DNA of 7,832 nucleotides from Oscillospiraceae bacterium (GTDB lineage Bacteria; Bacillota; Clostridia; Oscillospirales; Ruminococcaceae), in the NCBI GenBank assembly GCA_015067125.1, contig SVNB01000083.1, positions 1 to 7,832 on the forward strand, read 5' to 3'. A program made the position numbers and the translations under genes. The notes below the pieces were generated by a model. The model saw nothing but the letters and a program-made list of their open reading frames with translations. It made no database searches and was not told where the DNA came from. The number at the start of each line of letters is the position of its first letter. The first letter of the stretch is position 1. Of the stretch, positions 1 through 5,381 are shown piece by piece.

Positions 1-658
1 AATCGTTTGGGTCGATTTCCACCTCTACGTTTTCCGCTTCTGGCAGAACCGCAACGGTTACGGCAGAAGTCTGTATCTTGCCCTGAGAATCCGTTACGGG
101 CACGCGCTGAACACGGTGAGTTCCGCTTTCAAACCGGAATCTTCCGAAAACGCCTTCTCCCTCTACGGAAAAAGATATCTCTTTATATCCGCCAAGTTCT
201 GTTGCGTTTGCATAGATGATTTCTGTTTTCCAGCCTTTGGAATCCGCATACATTGAATACATTCTGTAAAGATCCGCCGCAAAAAGCGCCGCTTCCTCGC
301 CGCCGGTGCCGCTGCGTATTTCCATGATTACAGAGCGGTCCTCGTTCGGATCTTTTGGAATAAGAAGGATCTTCAGTTCTTCGGCGCAGCTTTCCATAGT
401 TTTTTTGCTTTCTTCCAGCTGCTCCTTTGCCATATCGCGCAGTTCGCGGTCGGTTTCTTCTTCCAGAATAGCTGCGGCTTCTTCATAATGCGCCTTTGCG
501 GATTTATATTCCTGATATTTTTCCGCAATGGGCATAAGCTCTCTGTGGTCTTTTAAAAGCTTTGTATAAAGCTCGTTATCGTTAATAACTTCCGGTTCAT
601 AAAGGCGCAAACCGGCCTGACGCCAGCGTCTTTCTATATCTTCAAGTTTATCAAACAT
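1..658 (-). CDS. prfA: Peptide chain release factor 1 (RF1), C-terminal part outside the window
   Basis: RF1 reads UAA and UAG stop codons in the ribosomal A site and triggers release of the finished protein. The visible 219 residues begin MFDKLEDIERRW and contain an acidic coiled-coil N-terminal domain, then the class I release-factor signature SGTGGEEAALFAADLYRMYS (about residues 112-131). The tripeptide PVT at residues 187-189 (bases 92-100) sits in RVQRVPVTDSQGK. A PxT here marks RF1, whereas RF2 carries SPF. The catalytic GGQ loop would lie about 15 residues past the window edge, so it is missing only because of the cut. The start is set by a GGAGG about 7 nt upstream (around 666-670), inside the end of the upstream DUF951 gene. 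The two genes overlap by 8 bp, which suggests translational coupling and a shared promoter. No disruption is seen. Confidence 0.97.
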   Translation of the reverse strand, partial: MFDKLEDIERRWRQAGLRLYEPEVINDNELYTKLLKDHRELMPIAEKYQEYKSAKAHYEEAAAILEEETDRELRDMAKEQLEESKKTMESCAEELKILLIPKDPNEDRSVIMEIRSGTGGEEAALFAADLYRMYSMYADSKGWKTEIIYANATELGGYKEISFSVEGEGVFGRFRFESGTHRVQRVPVTDSQGKIQTSAVTVAVLPEAENVEVEIDPND

Positions 659-842
659 CGGCTTCCTCCCGGATTATCTGTTTGATGTTTTTTTCTGCCT
701 TGCTGCGGGGAACCTCGACCTCGTGGCCGCATTTTTCGCACCGGAGCTTAAAATCCATTCCGGAGCGCAGAACCGCAAATCTTGCGCAGCCGCAGGGATG
801 ATTTTTCTTCATCAGAAGTATATCGCCTATTCTGACGTCCAT
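651..842 (-). CDS. DUF951 family small zinc-ribbon-like protein
   Basis: A 63-residue protein of the DUF951 family (YyzM-like), which is widespread in Firmicutes and has no established function. It begins MDVRIGDILLMKKNHPCGCA. The family hallmark K-x-H-P-C-G is followed by C19 and by a CxxCG knuckle (C35-E-K-C38-G). C17, C19, C35 and C38 could together bind one zinc ion, giving a compact zinc-ribbon or SH3-like barrel. The length is normal for the family. An AAAGGAG ribosome binding site (complement of 853-859) precedes the ATG by about 10 nt. The stop codon TGA overlaps the start of prfA by 8 bp, so the two are probably one transcript with coupled translation. A sigma-A-type promoter (888-916) drives the pair. 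The family assignment is confident; an RNA- or ribosome-related role is only suggested by the prfA neighbour. Confidence 0.9.
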   Translation of the reverse strand: MDVRIGDILLMKKNHPCGCARFAVLRSGMDFKLRCEKCGHEVEVPRSKAEKNIKQIIREEADV

Positions 843-887
843 ATAAAAAGCGCTCCTTTCAGAAAAATTATATTACTCTAATTTATT

Positions 888-916
888 AATATAACATAAT
901 AAAGCAGATTTTGCAA
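888..916 (-). promoter_or_regulatory. Sigma-A-type promoter for the DUF951-prfA pair
   Basis: Read on the minus strand, TTGCAA (complement of 911-916) is followed by a 17-bp spacer and TATATT (complement of 888-893). Transcription would start near 881 and leave a leader of about 40 nt before the DUF951 ATG. The spacing is ideal and the -10 is close to consensus. It is one half of a divergent pair with the promoter at 940-968. Confidence 0.6.
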
Positions 917-939
917 CAAGGGCGGTCTTTTGCAAATTG

Positions 940-968
940 TTGAACTGCGGCAGGTATTCTGATATAAT
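940..968 (+). promoter_or_regulatory. Sigma-A-type promoter for the flavodoxin-family gene
   Basis: TTGAAC (940-945), a 17-bp spacer and a perfect TATAAT (963-968). Transcription would start near 975, about 33 nt before the ATG at 1008, with a GGGAGA ribosome binding site in between. This is the strongest vegetative promoter match in the window. Confidence 0.75.
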
Positions 969-1007
969 ATTTTTCGTAATTTTTCAATCCGAAAACGGGA
1001 GATATTT

Positions 1008-1661
1008 ATGAAAAAGATAGTCGCAATAAACGCAAGCCCACGCAGCCTTTGGAACACCGGTTCTTTGGTAAAAGAAGCAGCAAAAGGCGCAGAGGCGGAA
1101 GGCGCGGAAGTTAAAACGTTTGATCTTTATAAGCTGGAAAAATTCACCGGCTGTATTTCTTGCTTTGGGTGCAAGCTTCCGGAACACCTTGGTGTATGCA
1201 TCTGTAAAGACGGACTTTCTTCCGTTCTGGAAGAAATCCGCAGCGCAGACGGCGTTATTATCGGAACGCCGAATTATCTTGGCGATGCAAGCGCGGCTTT
1301 TCGGGCTCTTTTCGAGCGCCTTATTTTTCCGTCTGTTACCTATAAAACCGAACCAAGGTGCTATAACACACGCCGTATTCCTGTTTTGTTTATTATGACC
1401 AGCAACTGTTCCGAAGAATTTTATGATAAAATCGGCTATGACAAAATGCTGAAAAAATATCAGAATTCGCTTAACGGAACCGTTGGACCCACAAAAATCA
1501 TGGTCTGCGGCGATACTTTGCAGGTTGATGACTATGAAAAATATGGCTGGAGCATATTCGACCCGCAGGCAAAAAAAGAACGCCGCGAAAAGGTTTTTCC
1601 CGAAGATATGAAAAAAGCCTTTTCCCTTGGTGCAGAAATGGTCAGAAACCCCTGGGAATGA
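1008..1661 (+). CDS. Flavodoxin-family NAD(P)H-dependent oxidoreductase, iron-sulfur-flavoprotein-like
   Basis: A 217-residue cytoplasmic flavoprotein of the NADPH-dependent FMN reductase / iron-sulfur flavoprotein superfamily. The N-terminus MKKIVAINASPRSLWNTGS is the first strand plus the phosphate loop that holds the FMN phosphate. GTPNY (86-90), in DGVIIGTPNYLGD, is the second flavin-binding loop. Between them lies a cysteine cluster, C49-x2-C52-x2-C55-x8-C64-x-C66, resembling the compact motif that carries a 4Fe-4S cluster in archaeal and clostridial iron-sulfur flavoproteins, though the last gap is slightly longer than usual. The C-terminal portion (about 130-217) is less conserved and ends VRNPWE. 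The gene stands alone, with its own sigma-A promoter and a terminator downstream. The physiological electron donor and acceptor cannot be read from the sequence. Whether a cluster is really bound is inference. Confidence 0.88.
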   Translation: MKKIVAINASPRSLWNTGSLVKEAAKGAEAEGAEVKTFDLYKLEKFTGCISCFGCKLPEHLGVCICKDGLSSVLEEIRSADGVIIGTPNYLGDASAAFRALFERLIFPSVTYKTEPRCYNTRRIPVLFIMTSNCSEEFYDKIGYDKMLKKYQNSLNGTVGPTKIMVCGDTLQVDDYEKYGWSIFDPQAKKERREKVFPEDMKKAFSLGAEMVRNPWE

Positions 1662-1753
1662 CCTTGAAGAATTTTTTTAAATATATTAAAAATCACGCAG
1701 AAAATATGGGCAGGGATCATCAAAAAGAATACAAAGAAAATATAAATAATTAT

Positions 1754-1781
1754 AAAAGGCGAAGCTGTGCTTCGCTTTTTT
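1754..1781 (+). terminator. Intrinsic terminator after the flavodoxin-family gene
   Basis: A perfect 7-bp stem GCGAAGC / GCTTCGC (1759-1765 and 1769-1775) with a 3-nt loop TGT is followed by TTTTTT (1776-1781). The AAAA before the stem (1754-1757) pairs with the T run, so weak termination from the other strand is also possible. It lies about 95 bp past the flavoprotein stop codon. Nothing else is identifiable in 1662-1753. Confidence 0.85.
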
Positions 1782-1878
1782 GTTTGGCTGCGGTAACAAA
1801 CGGCAGAAGTTACAAAACCCATCGGATAATATCTGTATTTGCTTTTCATATTTCCGCTTTTTTGTGAATATAAATATT

Positions 1879-1897
1879 CCATAAAAATTTATGGAGG
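1879..1897 (+). promoter_or_regulatory. Ribosome binding site and overlapping A/T palindrome of the S1-domain gene
   Basis: GGAGG (1893-1897) lies 8 nt before the ATG at 1906, which fixes that ATG as the start. An in-frame ATG at 1891 overlaps the ribosome binding site itself and has none of its own. CCATAAA / TTTATGG (1879-1885 and 1888-1894) forms a 7-bp hairpin that covers the first bases of the site. It is weak (mostly A-T) and may be incidental. I find no convincing sigma-A promoter between 1782 and 1878; GATAAT at 1825-1830 has no -35 partner at the right distance. Confidence 0.6.
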
Positions 1898-1905
1898 AAA
1901 AACAA

Positions 1906-2838
1906 ATGACGGAATATCTGCCGGAAGGCTATCTTATAGATACACCAAAAAACAAATTCGCACTTTCTTCTGCGGAAAACCTTGAAGCGGCCATGAAAAA
2001 CCAGACCATTCTGGAAGCGAAGGTAATTCTTTGCACCGCAAAGCATGATCTTATTGTTGACCTTGGCTGTATGCGCGGAATTATTCCCCGGGCGGAAGGC
2101 GCCGTTGGCATAGAAACCGGAGAAACAAGGGATATTGCCATTATTTCCAGAGTGAACAAACCCGTATGCTTTAAAATCACAGGGTTTGAAGAGGACCGGA
2201 ACAAAAGAAAAATTGCCGTATGTTCCAGAAAAACCGTGCAGGAAGAATGTCTTTGCCGCTATCTTGAAAAACTTGTTCCCGGAGATATTATTCCTGCGGT
2301 TGTTACGCATATGGAAAACTTTGGCTGCTTTGCGGATATCGGCTGCGGAATTTCTTCGCTGCTACCCATAGACAGCATAAGCGTTTCGCGCATAAGCCAC
2401 CCTGCGGACCGTTTTAAAAACGGGCAGAATATTTACGCTGTTGTTTCCGGCAGGGACGAAGCCGGAAGAATCTGTCTTTCTCACAAAGAACTTCTTGGCA
2501 CCTGGGAAGAAAACGCAGAAAATTTTTCTGCCGGAGAAACTGTTTCCGGCATTATCCGTTCGGTTGAAGATTACGGCGTTTTTGTGGAACTTGCGCCAAA
2601 CCTTGCGGGCCTTGCGGAACCCTGCCCGAATCTGCGTCCCGGCCAGCAGGCTTCTGTATATATAAAAAGCCTTATCCCCGATAAAATGAAGATAAAGCTT
2701 ATTGTTGTTGATGCCTTTGATAAAGAAACCCTGCCAAAGGCGCCGGAATATTTTATTAACAAAGGACATCTTGATTTTTGGCAGTATTCTCCGGAAAACT
2801 GTTCAAAAGCGGTATTTACCGTTTTTAACCAAGGCTGA
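1906..2838 (+). CDS. Protein with three S1 RNA-binding domains (ribosomal protein S1-like)
   Basis: A 310-residue cytoplasmic protein built of three consecutive S1 (OB-fold) modules. Domain 1 spans about 34-110 (ILEAKVILCTAKHDLIVDLG), domain 2 about 124-195 (VPGDIIPAVVTHMENFGCFA) and domain 3 about 208-268 (VSGIIRSVEDYGVFVEL). The second and third carry the typical S1 pattern of G followed by V-x-x-x-E/D-x-x-G-x/V-F. A tail with GHLDFWQYSPENCSKAVFTVF follows. Such short S1-like proteins are common in Clostridia and are often annotated as 30S ribosomal protein S1. They probably bind single-stranded RNA in translation or mRNA handling, but true S1 function is not proven for them. The start is placed at 1906 because of the GGAGG 8 nt upstream. 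The 3' end overlaps the convergent glucosaminidase gene by 14 bp, and no strong terminator is visible there. Confidence 0.9.
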   Translation: MTEYLPEGYLIDTPKNKFALSSAENLEAAMKNQTILEAKVILCTAKHDLIVDLGCMRGIIPRAEGAVGIETGETRDIAIISRVNKPVCFKITGFEEDRNKRKIAVCSRKTVQEECLCRYLEKLVPGDIIPAVVTHMENFGCFADIGCGISSLLPIDSISVSRISHPADRFKNGQNIYAVVSGRDEAGRICLSHKELLGTWEENAENFSAGETVSGIIRSVEDYGVFVELAPNLAGLAEPCPNLRPGQQASVYIKSLIPDKMKIKLIVVDAFDKETLPKAPEYFINKGHLDFWQYSPENCSKAVFTVFNQG

Positions 2839-3367
2839 ACACCATTACGGCGGAAAGCTCTTTTTCTTCCGGTTCTTTTGGCTTGCCGCATTTTTTGCTT
2901 ATCATTGCCATTATACCGGCAATTTTTTCTTCCCAAAAGCTGTTTCCGTTATAACAAACGTTAACTCCCGCAACAGTTTTGCCGTTATAATATTTGCCCT
3001 CTTCGCAAAGATAATGCTCCGCAAGCTTTTCTGCCACAAAATCAATACATTCGCTTTTGGAAGAAAAGCTTTTTCCGTTCCAGCCAAAGATGTTGTTTTC
3101 CCGAAAACAAATTTTGCCCCAGCCGGATTCCAGCGCGGCCACCGCCGCAAGAAAAACAGCGTTTACGCCGTGTTTTTGTTCCGCGGCAATAAAATCTTCT
3201 GCCAGAAAAAACAGTTCGTCTTTAAGGCCTTCTTCCAGCTGTTTTGCGGAATATCCGCTTTTTTCCGTAAGATTTACGGAAAGGGCCTCTTCTTTTGTAA
3301 AAGCAAAGGTTTTTGTTCCAAAAGAAATTAAAGAAAGCAATATAAAAATCGCAATAAGTTTTTTCAT
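2825..3367 (-). CDS. Small secreted glucosaminidase-domain protein (peptidoglycan hydrolase)
   Basis: A 180-residue exported protein. Residues 1-22 form a signal peptide: KK, a hydrophobic stretch IAIFILLSLISF, then a likely cleavage after TFA. About residues 50-160 are a glucosaminidase domain (the mannosyl-glycoprotein endo-beta-N-acetylglucosaminidase-like family used by Firmicute autolysins). The motif AALESGWGK holds the presumed catalytic glutamate, E80, and NNIFGWNGK (91-99) is the usual loop after it. There is no separate cell-wall-binding domain, so it is a minimal hydrolase expected to cut the glycan strand outside the membrane. The start at 3367 has GGAG (complement of 3378-3381) about 10 nt upstream; a longer reading to 3418 would put a charged stretch before the signal peptide and is unlikely. 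It follows dpaAB on the same strand, behind a large hairpin. A role in late sporulation is inference. Confidence 0.85.
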   Translation of the reverse strand: MKKLIAIFILLSLISFGTKTFAFTKEEALSVNLTEKSGYSAKQLEEGLKDELFFLAEDFIAAEQKHGVNAVFLAAVAALESGWGKICFRENNIFGWNGKSFSSKSECIDFVAEKLAEHYLCEEGKYYNGKTVAGVNVCYNGNSFWEEKIAGIMAMISKKCGKPKEPEEKELSAVMVFSLG

Positions 3368-3369
3368 AA

Positions 3370-3441
3370 AATAAAAGCTCCGTTCTTTTTCTTTTGCCTT
3401 AAAAAGCATTTTAAGCATTGGAAAAAAACGGAGCTTTTATT
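3370..3441 (-). promoter_or_regulatory. Long hairpin between dpaB and the glucosaminidase gene (terminator and/or RBS-sequestering element)
   Basis: A perfect 15-bp inverted repeat, AATAAAAGCTCCGTT (3370-3384) and AACGGAGCTTTTATT (3427-3441), continues after one mismatch with five A-T pairs. Inside it sits a second hairpin, CTTAAAA / TTTTAAG (3398-3404 and 3409-3415). In minus-strand RNA the stem begins 11 nt after the dpaB stop codon. Its 3' arm contains the GGAG of the glucosaminidase gene and ends 2 nt before that ATG. The arm also reads CGGAGC followed by a U-rich run, so the same structure could act as an intrinsic terminator for dpaAB. Either way, read-through from dpaAB should give little glucosaminidase. 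The structure is seen directly; the function is inferred. Confidence 0.6.
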
Positions 3442-3452
3442 CATTTTTTGGT

Positions 3453-4025
3453 TTATTCAAAAAGCGGCTGAACCTGTTTGCCCAAAAGAGCGGCTTCTAT
3501 CGCTTCTGCGGATTTTTCGAAATGCGCCACAACCGAAGCCGGCTTTGTCTTTGGATTATCCTGACCCATCGGAACAAAATATACGTTTTTCGCGTTCATA
3601 AGCCGGCCTATGTTCTGTGCGGAAGCGCCAAGGGCATCGTTGGTGGAAACCGCTATCACAAGCGGTCTTTGGTTGCGCAAATGCGCCTTTGCGGCCATGG
3701 TAACGGCGGTATCCGTAATTCCGTTTGCCAGTTTGCCAAGGGTGTTGCCGGTACATGGTTCTATAAGCAGAACGTCCAGCAGGGCTTTTGGCCCGATGGG
3801 TTCCGCCCCGACAATAGTTGTTATGGGAGCCTTGCCGCAAATTTCTGTTATTCTGCGGCAAAAATCCTCTGCTTTTCCAAAACGGCTGTTTATGGAAGAT
3901 GCCCCTTCTGACATAATGGGCGTAATATCGTAATCCTTTGCAAGCATTTCCATTTCTGCAAGAACTTTTTCGAAAGTGCAGAAAGAACCGCAAAGGGCAA
4001 AACCAAGACGTTTTTTATCGCTCAT
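3453..4025 (-). CDS. dpaB: Dipicolinate synthase subunit B
   Basis: DpaB (SpoVFB) works with DpaA in the mother cell to convert the lysine-pathway intermediate dihydrodipicolinate into dipicolinic acid, the Ca2+ chelator that dehydrates and protects the spore core. The 190-residue product is a flavoprotein-fold subunit of normal length. Diagnostic stretches are LGFALCGSFCTFEKVLAEM at the N-terminus, VLLIEPCTGNTLGKLANGIT (86-105), IAVSTNDALG (124-133) and PMGQDNPKTKPASVVAHF (152-169). The start at 4025 has AAAGGAG 8 nt upstream; the in-frame ATG at 4046 has none. The gene overlaps the end of dpaA by 11 bp, so translation is coupled and subunit amounts are probably matched. A large hairpin follows the stop codon by 11 nt. 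Confidence 0.95.
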   Translation of the reverse strand: MSDKKRLGFALCGSFCTFEKVLAEMEMLAKDYDITPIMSEGASSINSRFGKAEDFCRRITEICGKAPITTIVGAEPIGPKALLDVLLIEPCTGNTLGKLANGITDTAVTMAAKAHLRNQRPLVIAVSTNDALGASAQNIGRLMNAKNVYFVPMGQDNPKTKPASVVAHFEKSAEAIEAALLGKQVQPLFE

Positions 4026-4896
4026 GCTCGTTTCTCCTTTCCGCAATAATATTGAGCACCGTATCTTTTACAATTTCTCCGGCGGTTTTCGGCGCAAATT
4101 TTCCCGGAAGGCCAAGTGCTTTTTCCGCGGTTATACCAAGTTCTTTCGCGGCTTCAAAATCCGTTCCGCCGGGTTCGGAAGCAAGGTCTATTACCATTGC
4201 GCTTTTATCCATAAGCATAAGCTGTTCCCTGCCGAGCACCGGCGCCGGAACGGTATTGAAAACCGCTTTAAACCTTCCTATTTCCTCATCAATAAGCCGA
4301 AATTCCAGCGGTTCCATTCCCTCGGAACGAATCCACGCAAGATCGGAACACCGCCTTGCGGCAACGGTTACTTTTGCGTCAAGCGCTTTTAAAATTGCAG
4401 AAAGCAGCCTGCCGATTCTTCCGTGGCCAAGAATGAGCACCGGCACAGAGGCTATGGATTCGCTGAGCATTTCCATAAGCTTTGCGGCGGCGGCTTCTGC
4501 CGTAAGGGCTGCGTTGCGCACGGCAAATTCTTCTCTGTGATAATAATCAAAAGTTTTTATTCCTTTTTCTTTGGCAAAAGAGCAGATATCCTTTGGCAAA
4601 AGTCCGCCTATAAGAGCACTTCCTTCCGGCATATTTTTTATAATATCCAAAAGCAAAATTTTATTTTGCGAAAAAGAGGTTTTTAAAAAACCTTCCTTAT
4701 CGCAGCAAGGAAGAGGCAGAATTACGTTTTTTGCCTCTTTAAAATCCTTTATATTTTCTATCCGCTTTATTTCTTCCGGAAGATCGGCTTCTTCCATGGC
4801 AAAAGCCAGCGTTTTGTATCCTTCTTTTGCAAAAGCCTTTGCAAGATATACCGACCGAAGGTCACCTCCGGCTATGTAAAATATATCGTTTTTCAT
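4015..4896 (-). CDS. dpaA: Dipicolinate synthase subunit A
   Basis: DpaA (SpoVFA), 293 residues, is the NAD(P)-dependent subunit of dipicolinate synthase. The N-terminal domain begins MKNDIFYIAGGDLRSVYLAK, which is characteristic of SpoVFA. The middle carries NAALTAEAAAAKLMEML (128-144), followed by a Rossmann fold with VLILGHGRIGRLL (153-165; G157, G159 and G162 bind the dinucleotide). The C-terminal part holds VIDLASEPGGTDFEAAKELG (235-254) and ALGLPGKFAPKTAGEIV, also typical of the family. The ribosome binding site GGAGG (complement of 4907-4911) is about 10 nt from the ATG. It is the first gene of a minus-strand unit with dpaB. Upstream lies a sigma-K-like promoter and no plausible sigma-A one, as expected for a late mother-cell gene. 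No defects are seen. Confidence 0.96.
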   Translation of the reverse strand: MKNDIFYIAGGDLRSVYLAKAFAKEGYKTLAFAMEEADLPEEIKRIENIKDFKEAKNVILPLPCCDKEGFLKTSFSQNKILLLDIIKNMPEGSALIGGLLPKDICSFAKEKGIKTFDYYHREEFAVRNAALTAEAAAAKLMEMLSESIASVPVLILGHGRIGRLLSAILKALDAKVTVAARRCSDLAWIRSEGMEPLEFRLIDEEIGRFKAVFNTVPAPVLGREQLMLMDKSAMVIDLASEPGGTDFEAAKELGITAEKALGLPGKFAPKTAGEIVKDTVLNIIAERRNEHER

Positions 4897-4933
4897 ACAT
4901 CAAAAGCCTCCGGTTCTTCTTTTGCGTTTGCTA

Positions 4934-4963
4934 TATATTATGCTTTTTTGCCTTTTGCCGTTA
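4934..4963 (-). promoter_or_regulatory. Sigma-K-like promoter of dpaAB
   Basis: On the minus strand, GTAAC/TAAC (complement of 4960-4963 and beyond) is followed by a 17-bp spacer and CATAATATA (complement of 4934-4942). This matches the sporulation sigma-K pattern of AC at -35 and CATANNNTA at -10. The start would be near 4927, leaving a 30-nt leader with the dpaA ribosome binding site. In Bacillus subtilis and Clostridioides difficile the dpa genes belong to the sigma-K regulon, which supports the call. Sigma-A boxes at proper spacing are absent. The match is by eye. Confidence 0.6.
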
Positions 4964-4970
4964 CTGTAAC
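4960..4970. repeat. 11-bp palindrome GTTACTGTAAC joining two divergent -35 elements
   Basis: GTTAC-T-GTAAC is a perfect palindrome. Its right half supplies the AC of the plus-strand promoter and its left half, read in reverse, the AC of the dpaA promoter. It may simply be two back-to-back -35 elements, or it may also be a regulator site (for example for a mother-cell DNA-binding protein such as SpoIIID or GerE). No specific regulator can be named. Confidence 0.55.
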
Positions 4971-4996
4971 CACAAAGGTGTTTTTTTCATAAAATA
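4969..4996 (+). promoter_or_regulatory. Sigma-K-like promoter of the small membrane protein gene
   Basis: AC (4969-4970, in GTAAC), a 17-bp spacer, then CATAAAATA (4988-4996) reproduces the same AC / CATANNNTA pattern as the opposite promoter. The start would fall near 5003, just before AAAGGAGG (5006-5013), so the leader would be very short. The pattern is loose in an AT-rich stretch. Its strength comes from the exact mirror arrangement with the dpaA promoter. Confidence 0.45.
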
Positions 4997-5021
4997 TACC
5001 AAGAAAAAGGAGGCGTTTTTT

Positions 5022-5381
5022 ATGTTTTTTGATTCTTTGGCCGTTCTTCTGATTACGTTTTTTGCCGCATGGGGAATGGTGGAAGCGGCGGAATGGCTTT
5101 TAAAAAATCCTTTAAGAAAAAATATAAAGCAAAAAGTTTTTGCCGTGGCAAAGGTAAATTCCGTTCCGGAAGAGGATATAGAACCCGCTTTGCGCACCAT
5201 TTTTTCTGAAACGGAAGGCCTTCATCGCAAGGTTTTTCTGGATTGCTCCTCCGCTTCGGAAGATGCCGTTCTTATCTGTCGCAACCTTGAAAAACGCTTT
5301 GACTGCGAAGTGTTTTTTGAGGAAAAAGAACTTGTTTCCAAAATAGAGGATTATTTACACAGCGGCGAAAAAACGCTATAA
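5022..5381 (+). CDS. Unrecognised 119-residue protein with one N-terminal membrane helix
   Basis: I do not recognise a named family. Residues 4-24 (DSLAVLLITFFAAWGMVEAAE) form one membrane helix. A basic stretch, KNPLRKNIKQK, follows and would place the rest on the cytoplasmic side. Residues about 39-110 look like a small alpha/beta domain: a strand VFAVAKV, an acidic helix EEDIEPALRTIF, a strand KVFLDCSS, a helix EDAVLICRNLEKRF, a strand CEVFFEE and a final helix. The pattern strand-helix-strand ending in a D-C pair resembles small hypothetical clostridial membrane proteins I have seen before, but no function is established. AAAGGAGG (5006-5013) lies 8 nt before this ATG, fixing the start; a longer in-frame reading upstream would cross the dpaA promoter. 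It is divergent from dpaA with a shared, mirror-image sigma-K-like promoter region, so expression in sporulation is plausible. recD2 follows 32 bp downstream but has its own promoter. Confidence 0.8.
   Translation: MFFDSLAVLLITFFAAWGMVEAAEWLLKNPLRKNIKQKVFAVAKVNSVPEEDIEPALRTIFSETEGLHRKVFLDCSSASEDAVLICRNLEKRFDCEVFFEEKELVSKIEDYLHSGEKTL

Noticed and set aside
1658..1867. A 69-codon reading frame on the plus strand whose ATG overlaps the flavoprotein stop (ATGA)
   Set aside because: It has no ribosome binding site, reads straight through the intrinsic terminator at 1754-1781, and the product resembles nothing I know. The overlap looks like coincidence.
3368..3418. Longer N-terminus for the glucosaminidase starting at 3418
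   Set aside because: It would put 17 mostly charged residues before a clear signal peptide, and its codons come from the inner hairpin. The start at 3367 has a ribosome binding site.
4026..4046. Longer N-terminus for dpaB starting at 4046
   Set aside because: The good AAAGGAG site lies inside this extension and fits the ATG at 4025; the family starts at the shorter position.
3938..4540. A 200-codon open frame antisense to dpaA and dpaB
   Set aside because: It is serine- and alanine-rich low-complexity shadow translation of two well-identified genes, with no ribosome binding site.
4827..5021. Upstream extension of the small membrane protein frame into dpaA
   Set aside because: It crosses the promoter region and antisense dpaA sequence, and a strong AAAGGAGG precedes the ATG at 5022.
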